From Terriglobia bacterium (GTDB lineage: Bacteria > Acidobacteriota > Terriglobia > Versatilivoradales > Versatilivoraceae), in contig OX638355.1 in the NCBI GenBank assembly GCA_951813285.1, positions 2,437,136-2,501,135 on the forward strand: a stretch of 64,000 bases of DNA, read 5' to 3'. The position numbers were made by a program, and so were the translations under genes. Positions 17,687 through 26,443 of this stretch are shown here, piece after piece. Position 1 is the first letter of the stretch; every line of letters starts with the position of its first letter. The notes under the pieces were generated by a model. The model had not been told where the DNA came from. It ran no database searches and saw nothing but the letters and a program-made list of their open reading frames with translations.

Positions 17687-18715
17687 ATGGAAAAGAAAAA
17701 ACCAGTTACCCAGGACAGTTTTCCCTTCATCGCCTCGGCTCCATCCCCGACTGTTCCGGTGCCGCCTGGTCCCATCCCGGCGCCACCGCCGGCCGCCCCC
17801 AGGAACGAAGTCGCCCTGACCATTGACGGCAAGACGGCTCGGGTTCCCGAAGGGTCGACGCTTCTGGAGGCCTGCAAGACTCAAGGGATCGACACACCCA
17901 CCCTGTGCTACCTGGAAAATTTGAATCCCGTTAATGTCTGTCGCGTCTGCGTCGTCGAGCTTGAGGGGGCTCGGACTCTGGTTCCGGCATGTTCCCGCCG
18001 GGTGGAAAACGGGATGGTGGTCCGCACCGACAATGAGCGCGTCCGCCTGAGCCGTCGCATGGTCCTGGAGTTTCTGGCTTCTTCGGTGGATGTTTCCACC
18101 GCACCCGAACTGCAGTCCTACCTGGAGCGCTATGGCGGTCAACCGGAACGATACGGGCCCGCCGCGCCGGCAGCCGGAGAACCGGAGGCGGGGCCGGCCG
18201 GTGTCCACGCCGCGCCGGACGGGCTGACGGCGGCTACCGTGGCTCAGCCGGTCAAGATCGACAACGACCTCTACGTTCGGGACTACGGCAAGTGCATCCT
18301 CTGCTACAAGTGCGTGCAGGCGTGCGGCGAGGAGGCTCAGAATACTTTTGCCATCGCCGTGGCCGGCCGCGGGTTCGACAGCCGCATCTCCACCGAATTT
18401 TCGGTTCCGCTCCCGGATTCCGCCTGTGTCTACTGCGGGAACTGCATCGGGGTCTGTCCCACCGGCGCCCTGATGTTCAAGTCGGAATACGACATGCGTG
18501 AAGCGGGCAACTGGAAGGAATCGGAGCAACAGCGCACCGACACCATCTGCCCCTACTGCGGGGTCGGTTGCACCCTCACCCTGCACGTTCAGGACAACCA
18601 GATCGTCAAGGCCACCTCGCCGCTCGACCAGGAGGTGACTCGCGGGCACCTCTGCATCAAGGGACGCTTCGGCTGGCAGTTCATTCGGGGAAAAGACAAG
18701 AAGAAATCCTCCTGA
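17687..18715 (+). CDS. NuoG-like iron-sulfur subunit fused to the Fe4S4 domain of formate dehydrogenase
   Basis: 342 residues. A proline-rich N-terminus (residues 17-35) precedes a 2Fe-2S ferredoxin domain (TPTLCYLENLNPVNVCRVC, LVPACSR). The His-Cys3 cluster of NuoG (HPxxCxxC) is absent; the segment reads VLEFLASSVDVSTAPELQSY instead. Then come two 4Fe-4S motifs (CILCYKCVQAC, CVYCGNCIGVCPTGAL) and, at the end, the molybdopterin-oxidoreductase Fe4S4 domain (TICPYCGVGCTLTL, RGHLCIKGRFGWQFI). That domain normally begins the same polypeptide as the catalytic domains, and it stops exactly where the protein at 13808 begins. It should dock the catalytic chain and relay electrons to the NuoEF subunit. 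The ATG at 17687 is chosen; upstream frame overlaps the previous gene. Confidence 0.9.
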   Translation: MEKKKPVTQDSFPFIASAPSPTVPVPPGPIPAPPPAAPRNEVALTIDGKTARVPEGSTLLEACKTQGIDTPTLCYLENLNPVNVCRVCVVELEGARTLVPACSRRVENGMVVRTDNERVRLSRRMVLEFLASSVDVSTAPELQSYLERYGGQPERYGPAAPAAGEPEAGPAGVHAAPDGLTAATVAQPVKIDNDLYVRDYGKCILCYKCVQACGEEAQNTFAIAVAGRGFDSRISTEFSVPLPDSACVYCGNCIGVCPTGALMFKSEYDMREAGNWKESEQQRTDTICPYCGVGCTLTLHVQDNQIVKATSPLDQEVTRGHLCIKGRFGWQFIRGKDKKKSS

Positions 18716-19338
18716 GCGGGGGTAAGTGATTAGTGGGGAGTGGAGAGTGGAGAATTATTGAATCGACACGTTAAGCATCTGAAACAAACGAAAAAGAGTT
18801 ATCCACGAAGACACACGAAGGACCACGAAGGGTCACTAAGGCGTTGAGGTGAACCGCGACGGGATACCAAGGTTAGGAAGGGATGATCGTTTTCTGATTG
18901 TTTCACCCTTGTATGGTCCGCACGGCAGGGCGAGGGCGACACTTGTCTGAGATCGAATACCCGGGGAAATTGCTGTCGCCGCCTACGCGGCTCAACTCTC
19001 AGAGAGCACGTGGTCCATGGGCTGACGCCCACGGCTAAGTGCTATCGCCGCCTTGGCGGCTGCCTGGAACCCCGGGCTGACGCCCGGGAGATGATCACTT
19101 AAATAAGCATCCCGTGCCCGAGCAGTGTCTTGACTTCGGAGAGAGCGGCGAAGTCGCAGTTGACCCAGATCCGGGGAGGAAACCTCTCCTACAGACCTTC
19201 CTTATAAAGCGGCGTAGCCGCGGCAGCACTTAGCCGTGGGCGTCAGCCCATGGGAAACGTCGCCTATGGGTGTCGAGCCGCGTAGGCGGCGGCAGCAAAT
19301 GCCGGTGAGCCCAAGTGAAGCACAAGCCGACGCAAGGA

Positions 19339-20008
19339 TGAGCCTTTTGCAAAATTCGGCAGCGTGACCGTTGCCGGGGATGGCCACAATAGGCACAAGA
19401 ACACAAAAAGAGCAGAACACTGAAAGCCTGCAAGACGTTGACTCCCGAACCCGTCGCACAAGTTCCGCGCTATCTGCATACATCCGGTCAACGCGTCGCC
19501 ATGGGGATCAACTTCGGATTGCCAAGACTCGGAATCACGAAATTCGTTTTGTGCCTTTTGTGCTTTTTGTGGTGAACTCCCCTTTTTCACCAAGTCGCAC
19601 CCGACTATTGAAATAGGCAGAACATCACGATTGCCGGCAAAATGACCTGTCCCACTGCCAATATTGCAAGAGGCTCTCTTGCATGATCTGCACGGCAGGG
19701 CTGCGGCCCGGCAACCCGACACGCTCTCTTGAGGAGCAAGAGTGAATGGGAGAATGCCCACCCGGGAGCGCGGGCGTCTCGCCCGCATAGGACTTGGCAC
19801 CATAGTAGCGAACCCTGCAAAGGCCGGTTTGGTGCTCTGTTCGAGGGAATGCCTCTGGATCGCAGGCTGCTTGCACGAATAAGGTTGCGGGCGGGACGCC
19901 CGCGCTCCCGGGTGGCTCCATCCCATGACGTCGGGATATCAAGGTCACGATATCGCAGATACATTCGGGCACGGTTGGTCATTGAAGGGGGTCCATCCCT
20001 ATTCGTGT
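19339..20008. repeat. Dispersed repeat block, copy A
   Basis: Begins with TGAGCCTTTTGCAAAATTCG and ends at CCCTATTCGTGT. A near-identical block lies at 32882-33972. Copy A holds one hairpin-ended unit (19761-19912), whereas copy B holds four. Outside that unit the two copies match closely along their length. Confidence 0.85.
19761..19912. mobile_element. 152-bp MITE-like element with 27-bp terminal inverted repeats
   Basis: The left end starts CCCGGGAGCGCGGGCG and the right end is its reverse complement, 26 of 27 positions matching. Each end can also fold on itself (GCGGGCG...CGCCCGC). No coding capacity. Related copies are the array at 33304-33875 and a right-end fragment at 36988-37021. 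No transposase gene is in the window. Confidence 0.6.
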
Positions 20009-20018
20009 CCACTCTCCA

Positions 20019-20768
20019 CTAACCACTGCCCCCTCTTTCTCTCTCCGCTGCCACCGCTTTAGCCATCTCCCGGATGGAGAAATAGACGAAATCGGTAGAG
20101 GGGATGGACTCCATCGGCTCGGTTGCCCCCCAACTCCCGCCTTCCGACAGTCGCTGCCGGTCGATCCAGGCGTTGGCAATGCCGAAACGGTTGGCCGGTG
20201 CGTGGTCGTGGTAGAGGCTCTGGGCCACGTGGAGAACCTCCGATCGCTGCAGTCCGAGATCGGATTTCAGGTGGTCCAGCAGATAGCTGAAGTTGGCGTC
20301 GGCCGGTTTGTAGGAGCCGATGTCCTGAGCGGTGTAGACCGCGTCGAATTCAACCCCGAGTTTCCGCGTTGAGGCGGCGATGCCGTCGCGATCCACGTTG
20401 GACAGGATGACCAGCTTGTAGTACCGGCTGAGGAGGCGCAGCCCGTCGGCGCTGTCCGGATAAGCCGGCCAGTGCGGTACCGAAGCCCCGAAGGCAGCAT
20501 CGAGGTCCCGGGTGGATTCGAGCCTGAGGTTTTCCGCGATGCCCCGATGCACGCGCGCCAGCAACTCCGGATAGCCCATATCGGGCGTGGCCGATTGCTG
20601 CCGGCTCTCCCACTGGGCGAAGGCTGCAAGCGCCGCCTCGCGAGTGAGGTCGGACCCGGGGTTGTGCAGGATCAGCGGCTGCAAGGCCTCCCAGATCCCG
20701 ATTTCCCAGTCGATCAGGGTGCCATAGCAATCGAAGGTGAGAGCACGAAAGTCGGATAGTCGAGACAT
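20019..20768 (-). CDS. Haloacid dehalogenase type II / HAD hydrolase
   Basis: 249 residues. HAD motif I with the nucleophilic aspartate is ALTFDCYGTLIDWE; motif II is LVILSNVDRDG; the lysine of motif III lies in IGSYKPADANF; and the acidic motif follows in LHVAQSLYHDHAPAN. This layout fits L-2-haloacid dehalogenase-like enzymes, whose substrates in soil bacteria vary. The frame runs another 53 codons upstream, but that part is repeat sequence, so I start at the ATG of MSRLSDFRALTFD. The stop codon TAG and the last residues (ERERGGSG) come from an AGTGG-type repeat that abuts the gene. Confidence 0.82.
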   Translation of the reverse strand: MSRLSDFRALTFDCYGTLIDWEIGIWEALQPLILHNPGSDLTREAALAAFAQWESRQQSATPDMGYPELLARVHRGIAENLRLESTRDLDAAFGASVPHWPAYPDSADGLRLLSRYYKLVILSNVDRDGIAASTRKLGVEFDAVYTAQDIGSYKPADANFSYLLDHLKSDLGLQRSEVLHVAQSLYHDHAPANRFGIANAWIDRQRLSEGGSWGATEPMESIPSTDFVYFSIREMAKAVAAERERGGSG

Positions 20769-21077
20769 AGGTTCAGGTTCGGCCTGAGGACAAGAATGGA
20801 CTACAAGATAAACTACGAAGGGGCACGAAGGGAAAAAGAGTGATCCACGAAGTTTCACGAAGGTCTGCGAAGGGCCACCAAGGAAGACACCAAGGGGAAA
20901 AATCGATCCCCGGCGCCAGCCTGCCAAGGCAGCGTCCGCGGGTATCCGCCGGCCTGGCCTGGAAAATCTCCCCTCCGCGGGGAATGCGGTAAGTTTGCTA
21001 CAATGAGCGGTAGTGAATATTCATAATGGCCTGTTTACCCGTTCGCGCTCGTTTTACGCGGTTGAGAGGAGAGAGTA
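20769..21077. repeat. Intergenic region with CCACGAAGG-type repeat
   Basis: 20811-20900 is a run of CACGAAGG/CCACCAAGG motifs, the same family as at 18781, 32767, 45773 and 47300. The rest separates the divergent HAD and TonB-receptor genes. Confidence 0.7.
20996..21004 (+). promoter_or_regulatory. Candidate extended -10 for the TonB receptor gene
   Basis: TGCTACAAT, an extended -10 match 74 bases before the start codon, with no good -35. Motif match only. Confidence 0.3.
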
Positions 21078-23864
21078 ATGATGACGAAAGCCCCCCGTCT
21101 CGGCTTTCTGGCAGGCCTGATGGCACTGCTGGGGTCGACCCCGCCACTGCCGGCATGGGCTCAACAGTCCGGCTCTCAGGCAGAAGAGTGCCTCGAAATC
21201 CGGGTTCTGGACCCCTCTGCGGCATCGATCCCGGGAGCCACGGTCACCATTGGGAATCGGGAGGAGATGACCGACAGCTCGGGTGTCGCCACCTTTTGCG
21301 GTCTTGGCCCCGGCCCCCACCGGGTGGTGGCGTCGGCGGAGGATTTCGAGGCTCATGAAGGTTCGGTGGAACCGTCCCGGGGTAACGTCACCATCATCCT
21401 TCAGTTGCTCCTCGAGACCGAATTGGTGGTCGTGGGAAGCCGGGCCCAACCGCGGTCGGTGACCGAATCCCCGGTACCCATAGACGCCATCCCGCTGCAG
21501 GACGTGGTGAGCCAGGGATCCACCACCCTCGACTACCAGTTGCGGACCCTGGTCCCGTCCTTCAACGTGGCCACCCATCCCATCAGCGACGCGGCCACCC
21601 TGGTGCGACCGGCCAGTCTGCGCAACCTGGCCCACGATCACACGCTGGTGCTGGTGAACGGAAAGCGCCGCCACCGCTCCTCGGTGATCGCCTGGTTCGC
21701 CGGGGTGACCGACGGCGCGCAAGGTCCCGACATCGCGCCCATTCCCGCCATCGCGCTGCGTCAGGTGGAGGTGCTGCGGGACGGGGCCTCGGCCCAATAC
21801 GGTTCGGACGCCATCGCCGGCGTATTGAACTTCCAGCTCAAGGATGCCCGGCAGGGGGGCAGCCTGGAGTTCAACACCGGCACCTTCCGCGCCGGGGACG
21901 GGGATTCCTACACCATCGCCGCAAACATCGGGCTGCCCCTCGGCAAGAGCGGGTTCGCCAACCTCAGCCTGGAATACGGCAACTCCGATCCCACCAACCG
22001 CAGCGTGCAGCGCGCCGACGCGGCGGCCCTGATCGCGGCCGGCAACACGGCCGTGGCCAATCCGGCGCAGATCTGGGGCAACCCCACCATCGACGACGAC
22101 GTGAAGTTCTTCGGCAACTTCGGGCACCTGTTCTCCAACTCCGTGCAGCTCTACGGCCACACCAACTACGCCGAGAAGAAGGTGACGGAGGGCTTCTACT
22201 TCCGGAATCCCAACAATCGGGCCAACATCTACAGCCTTGACGAAGGCGAGACACTCCTGATCGGCGACGTGCTGGACGCACGCGACGGAGTCCCCGACGG
22301 GTCCGCCAACTGCCCCGTCGTGCGGATCACCGACAACGTACCCGACCCCGAAGCCCTGGCGAGAGTGATTGAGGACCCGAACTGTTTCTCTTTCCGGGAG
22401 ATCGCCCCCGGGGGATTCACTCCCCGGTTCGGCGGGGTGGTCACCGACATGTCGGTGGTGGGCGGCGTGCGCGGCGTTCTGGGCAACGCCATGAGCTGGG
22501 ACGCCAGCGCCAGTTTCGGCGCCCACGAGTCCGACTTCTTCTTCCATAATACGGTCAACGCCTCACTCGGGCCCGACACCCCCCGGGAGTTCGATCCGGG
22601 GCTCTACCGCCAGGAAGACACCAACCTCAATTTCGACGTCTCCTATGCCGCTACCGACATGGTCAACATCGCGGCCGGCACCGAGTGGCGCAACGAGCGT
22701 TTCGAGATCGGCGCCGGCGGAAGACCCTCCTGGGAGGTGGGACCCTACGCTGCCTAGGGCTTCGTCTCCGGCTCCAACGGATTTCCCGGATTTCCCGATT
22801 ATACGGAGGGTGCCTGGAATCGCAGCAACGTGGCGCTCTACGGCGACCTGGAGCTGCGGGATCCGGATGACCGCTGGACGGTGGGCGGCGCCCTCAGATT
22901 CGAGCACTTCGACCTCTTCGGCGCGACGACCAACGGCAAGGTGTCGGCCCGACTGGGGCTGAGCAAGGCCGTCTCCCTGCGCGGCGGTGTCAGCACCGGG
23001 TTCCGCGCTCCCACCCCGGGCCAGCAGAACACGCTCAACGTGCAGACCACCATCGACCCGAAAACACTGCAGTTGGTCGACAGCGCCAACGTGCCCTCCA
23101 CCTTCCTGGCGGCGGAACTGAAAGGCGGCAAGCCGCTCGAACCCGAGACCTCGGTCAACACCACCGCGGGCCTGGTGGTCGACACCGGAGCCTTCACGTT
23201 GACCGTGGACTATTTCCGCGTCGACCTCTCCAATCGCCTGGCCCTGTCGCAAACCTTTACACTCACCGAGGATGAACGCGCGCTGCTGCTCTCGGAGGGG
23301 ATCGCCTCCGCCGGCACGCTGGCTTTCTTCCGGTTCTTCATCAACGACTTCTCCAGTCGAAACCAGGGTGTTGACCTGGTCTCGACCTACACCCCGGCGG
23401 AGCTGGGAGGCAACACGGTCTTTAGTTACGCGATGAACTATACCCACACACAGCTGACGGAAGAGTCGGACCTGCTCACCCCCGGAGACGTGCTGGGTCT
23501 GGAGCGCGGCGTCCCCCGAATCCGCTGGAACGCCGCCGTCACCCAGCGCCTGGGACGTGTAGACCTGCTGGGCCGTGTGAACTATTTCGGCTCCTGGGTC
23601 GACCACTTCGACGCCCGGTTCGTCCGCGGTCCCGACTCGCCGGCTCTGGACGGCCGTCACATCCTCGACCTGGAAGCGAGCATCTCCTTGACCGACAGCC
23701 TGAGGTTGGCCCTGGGCGGTCAGAACGTCTTCAACACCTTCTCGCAGCGGATGGACCTCTTCGCCGATATTTTCGGACTTCCCTACAGCCAGTTTACCCC
23801 GTGGGGCATGAGCGGCGGATACTACTACGCCCGAATCAACTACTCCTGGGGAAGCATTTTCTAG
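21078..23864 (+). pseudogene. TonB-dependent outer-membrane receptor interrupted by an amber codon
   Basis: 928 codons in one frame with a single TAG at 22755-22757 (codon 560). Before it: signal peptide (residues 5-31), a carboxypeptidase-regulatory-like domain (CLEIRVLDPSAASIPGATVT), then a plug domain with AQYGSDAIAGVLNFQL. After it the barrel continues through VSLRGGVSTGFRAPTPGQQN to a barrel-like end (YYYARINYSWGSIF). At the break the sequence reads GPYAA-stop-GFVSGSNGFPGFP; related receptors carry glutamine in YAAQGF, so a C-to-T change of CAG to TAG explains it. There are no other lesions, so the mutation is recent, a sequencing error, or suppressed in the cell. A strong GAGAGGAGAGAG site precedes the ATG. 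It would import a siderophore, cobalamin or glycan-type ligand; which one cannot be told. Confidence 0.85.
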
Positions 23865-24070
23865 TGGTTAGTGGATAGTGATTCGTGGTTAGTTGGCCCC
23901 CCGCACTGCCGTCCGGAGCATACACTCAAACAGATTGTTGAACGACGTTCCCCCGGGCGACAGCCCGGCAATTCCAGTTGGCCGCGAAGGCGGCGACAGC
24001 AGGTAGCCGTGGGCGTAAGCCCATGGAAAGGGTCGGCTAGATTCCCGAGCCGCGAAGGCGGCGGCAGCGA
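23861..24070. repeat. AGTGG microrepeat and palindromic AGCCCATGG-type repeat
   Basis: 23861-23894 is an AGTGGTTAGTGGATAGTG repeat that includes the receptor's TAG stop. 23951-24070 is a palindromic repeat of the same family as 18971 and 19209 (GCCGCGAAGGCGGC, GTAGCCGTGGGCGTAAGCCCATGG). The latter runs into the 3' end of the next gene on the minus strand. Confidence 0.75.
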
Positions 24071-24930
24071 TCATCACCCGTTTCCTCAATCCTCTGGAAT
24101 TGAATGGCGCAGACCCGGAGGGTGCGCCGGGGGTTTTGCCTCCAGAGCCATGGCGGGCTCACCCGGACCCTTCGGACCTGAGTGCGAAGGACGGCGTCAT
24201 TGCTCGCCAATGCGCAGAGCTCCTGTGGACTTACGCCCAGGAAGGCTTCGCCGCGAGGCGTCGGGGCGCCCGACGTGGACGAAGCCTTTCGGGTCGGCCG
24301 GTCGCCGCCCGGCTCGAGGGCGAAGTCGGTGACCAGGTAGCCGACAGCGCCCGGCAGGAGCAGTTCCGCCAGCAGGCGCAGGTGCCGCTGTTGCAAAGTT
24401 CGCACCAGTTCCAGGGGTACGGCCCCGGGTCCGGTCACCGAGACGACCGATTCGACGATCTGGGTCAGCAGGCAGATCGAAGCCGCGACGTTGAACCCGC
24501 CCAGGAAGGGAAGACCGGCAAAGGCCCGGGCTTCGCGGATGCAGTGGTCGATGCTCTCTTTGCCGGGCCGGTAGCGTTCCCAGGTGTCCAGGGTCTTCAA
24601 GATGCCGGTGAGGTCGATTCCCCCGTGGAGACTGATTCTCTCGGGAGTGGACGGAGATTGCCGCTGGATTCCGGCGGCCATGGCCTGCCGGTCGAGATCC
24701 ACCAGGTCGACCTGTTTGAAGCGGCCGGTGAATCGGGCCAGGTCCAGGTCGTTGCAGTTGCCGGCGCCCAGGATGCAGAGCCTGGCCGAGGCCGGCTGAG
24801 GCGGCCGGCAGATCAGGTCCGCCACCGCTTCCCGGTGAGAATGGTAGAGGCGCCAGTTGTCGAGCGTCTCCCGGTTGAGCCGCAGTTGGCGCGCCACCAG
24901 GGGGTTGGTCCATAGACGCAAGTCACTCAA
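24037..24930 (-). CDS. Putative SAM-dependent methyltransferase-like Rossmann protein
   Basis: 297 residues. Residues 50-75 hold a Rossmann motif (ARLCILGAGNCNDLDL) followed by an acidic strand (KQVDLVDLDRQAM), the arrangement seen in class I methyltransferases; no catalytic signature beyond that is visible. The rest is helical with hydrophobic segments (FNVAASICLLTQIVESVVSV) and does not match a family I can name. The 3' end enters a dispersed palindromic repeat, which supplies the last dozen codons (GDDRCRRLRGSGI) and the stop, so the natural C-terminus may have been replaced. Confidence 0.6.
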   Translation of the reverse strand: MSDLRLWTNPLVARQLRLNRETLDNWRLYHSHREAVADLICRPPQPASARLCILGAGNCNDLDLARFTGRFKQVDLVDLDRQAMAAGIQRQSPSTPERISLHGGIDLTGILKTLDTWERYRPGKESIDHCIREARAFAGLPFLGGFNVAASICLLTQIVESVVSVTGPGAVPLELVRTLQQRHLRLLAELLLPGAVGYLVTDFALEPGGDRPTRKASSTSGAPTPRGEAFLGVSPQELCALASNDAVLRTQVRRVRVSPPWLWRQNPRRTLRVCAIQFQRIEETGDDRCRRLRGSGI

Positions 24931-24960
24931 GCTCTTTCTATTGCCTGTCCGGGTCGGGCA

Positions 24961-25179
24961 ATGTATGCTTTCGACATTGCGATTATGCTCTCCAAAACCT
25001 ACGAGGCCTTAAGGGCCGCCGGCGCGCCTGACGAAAAGGCCCGAGATGCAGCCGTGGAGATCGCGACCTACGAAAACCGTCTGGCAAACATCGAAGCAGA
25101 CGTGCGGCTCCTGAAGTGGATGGTCGGTCTCGTTCTAGCCGGTGTTCTAAGCCTCGTGGTAAAGACCTTTCTTACCTGA
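24961..25179 (+). CDS. Small coiled-coil/transmembrane protein (CCDC90/DUF1640-like)
   Basis: 72 residues. The first two thirds are a charged helix (LSKTYEALRAAGAPDEKARD, YENRLANIEADVRLLKW) and the end is a single membrane helix (MVGLVLAGVLSLVVKTFL). This arrangement resembles bacterial short relatives of the CCDC90/DUF1640 family, whose function is unknown. It diverges from the methyltransferase-like gene with 30 bases between starts. Confidence 0.6.
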   Translation: MYAFDIAIMLSKTYEALRAAGAPDEKARDAAVEIATYENRLANIEADVRLLKWMVGLVLAGVLSLVVKTFLT

Positions 25180-25314
25180 ATAGTCGTCTCCGATCAACGC
25201 ACACTCCACACCGATGCCCCTTGTCTCGGGCCTTGACCGAAGAAACCTCTGAGCCGTTCCGACTCGGATGTGCCGCACGCAGTGAATCCTGTCGCTTCCT
25301 GAGACCGGAAGACT

Positions 25315-26343
25315 TCACGAACGATCCTCATCACTTGGCTCGGCATCAGGCGATTCGAGACGAGGGTCGTCGGCTTCAATGTTCAAGGGAGGCCGTCGGG
25401 ACCGGTCCACGCTGAGCTTGAAGATGTCGAACCGGTTGTACCCGCCCACCACGTCGTGGATCTGCTTGGGGGCTACCGTTTGGGAGAGATCGATCTGGGC
25501 GTAGAGGAGGCCTTCCTCGTCCTGCAGAATCGGGCTGACGGGGGTTCCCTCCGGACCCATGACAACGGAGATGCCTCGGGGGCTTCCGTCCAGGATACGC
25601 CCGGCCTCCGGCGTCAGCCGGCCCAGCTGCTCCCGGGCGGCATCATCCAGAAAACCGGAGGCCACCACGTTGAAGACCTTGCCTTCGAAGGAGTGGTTGC
25701 CGGCCCGGATCAGTATCGCCTGCTTGAGATCGTAGTTGCCGCCGTTGGCGGGATCCCGGGTGGGCCACAGGGGCGGGTAGGTAGATAGATGGATCTGTTC
25801 GCCCTGGGCCAGCAGGGCGAACCGAGCCAGGGGGTTGGTGTTCTCTCCGCAAATCAGCATTCCCACCCGACCCAGCCGGGTCTGGCACACCTGCAGCCCG
25901 CTGCCGTCCCCCGGCGCCCAGACCAGTTTCTCATAGAAGGTCGGAACCAGCTTGCGATGGTGGCAGAGGATGTCTCCCCGATCGTTCAAGAGCAGGTTGG
26001 CGTTCCAGAGGCAACCGTCGCTGACGGGCGAGACCTCGTTGAAGCCCAGGGAGACGAAAATGCCGCTGCGGCGGGCCGCGTCGGCGATCTTGCCTATTTC
26101 CGGTCCGTCCACCCGCAGACTGCCGCCAGCCAGTCGGCAGAAAAGCGCATGGTTTTCGATGGGGGCTTGCAGGGCGCACCAGAGCGGAAAGGCGGGAATA
26201 TAGGTCTCCGGGAAGACAATGAGTTGAGCCCCGTGGCGAGCGGCTTCCCGGATCAGGGCGCAGGTCTTGTCCAGGGTGGCGTCTCGATCGAGAAATACCG
26301 GGGCCACGTGAGCGGCGGCCACCTTGTAGGTTGGAGGTTGCAT
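25315..26343 (-). CDS. Nitrilase (carbon-nitrogen hydrolase)
   Basis: 342 residues of the nitrilase superfamily, branch 1. The catalytic triad is visible: Glu in LIVFPETYIPAFPLW, Lys in CHHRKLVPTFYEKLVW, Cys in GMLICGENTNPLARFALLA. The tryptophan/proline-rich LSTYPPLWPTRDP segment is typical of true nitrilases that turn nitriles to carboxylates and ammonia. Start at the ATG of MQPPTYKVAAAHVAPVFLDR; the upstream frame extension has no family match. About 100 bases upstream on the same strand is a glutamine amidotransferase-type gene. Confidence 0.88.
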   Translation of the reverse strand: MQPPTYKVAAAHVAPVFLDRDATLDKTCALIREAARHGAQLIVFPETYIPAFPLWCALQAPIENHALFCRLAGGSLRVDGPEIGKIADAARRSGIFVSLGFNEVSPVSDGCLWNANLLLNDRGDILCHHRKLVPTFYEKLVWAPGDGSGLQVCQTRLGRVGMLICGENTNPLARFALLAQGEQIHLSTYPPLWPTRDPANGGNYDLKQAILIRAGNHSFEGKVFNVVASGFLDDAAREQLGRLTPEAGRILDGSPRGISVVMGPEGTPVSPILQDEEGLLYAQIDLSQTVAPKQIHDVVGGYNRFDIFKLSVDRSRRPPLNIEADDPRLESPDAEPSDEDRS

Positions 26344-26443
26344 GGTGAGTGGGGGCCTCTCCGGGCGGCGGCCATCGTAGGCGCAGGCGGGTTCGCCGGG
26401 GAATGGTTGCGCCCGGTCGAAAGGAACCAACCGTCATTCCCGC

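Larger units (their letters stand above)
18716..20018. repeat. 1.3-kb repeat-filled intergenic region
   Basis: No supportable gene. In order: an AGTGG-rich microrepeat (18722-18753), a CCACGAAGG-type repeat (18781-18863), two palindromic AGCCCATGG/GCCGCCTACGCGGC-type units (18971-19089 and 19209-19300, in opposite orientation), and a 670-bp dispersed repeat (19339-20008) with a hairpin-ended element inside. Open frames across this region translate to proline/arginine-rich strings and are products of the repeats. Confidence 0.8.

Noticed and set aside
22755-22757. Pyrrolysine at the TAG in the TonB receptor
   Set aside because: Pyrrolysine is not known in such receptors; the expected residue is glutamine one base away.
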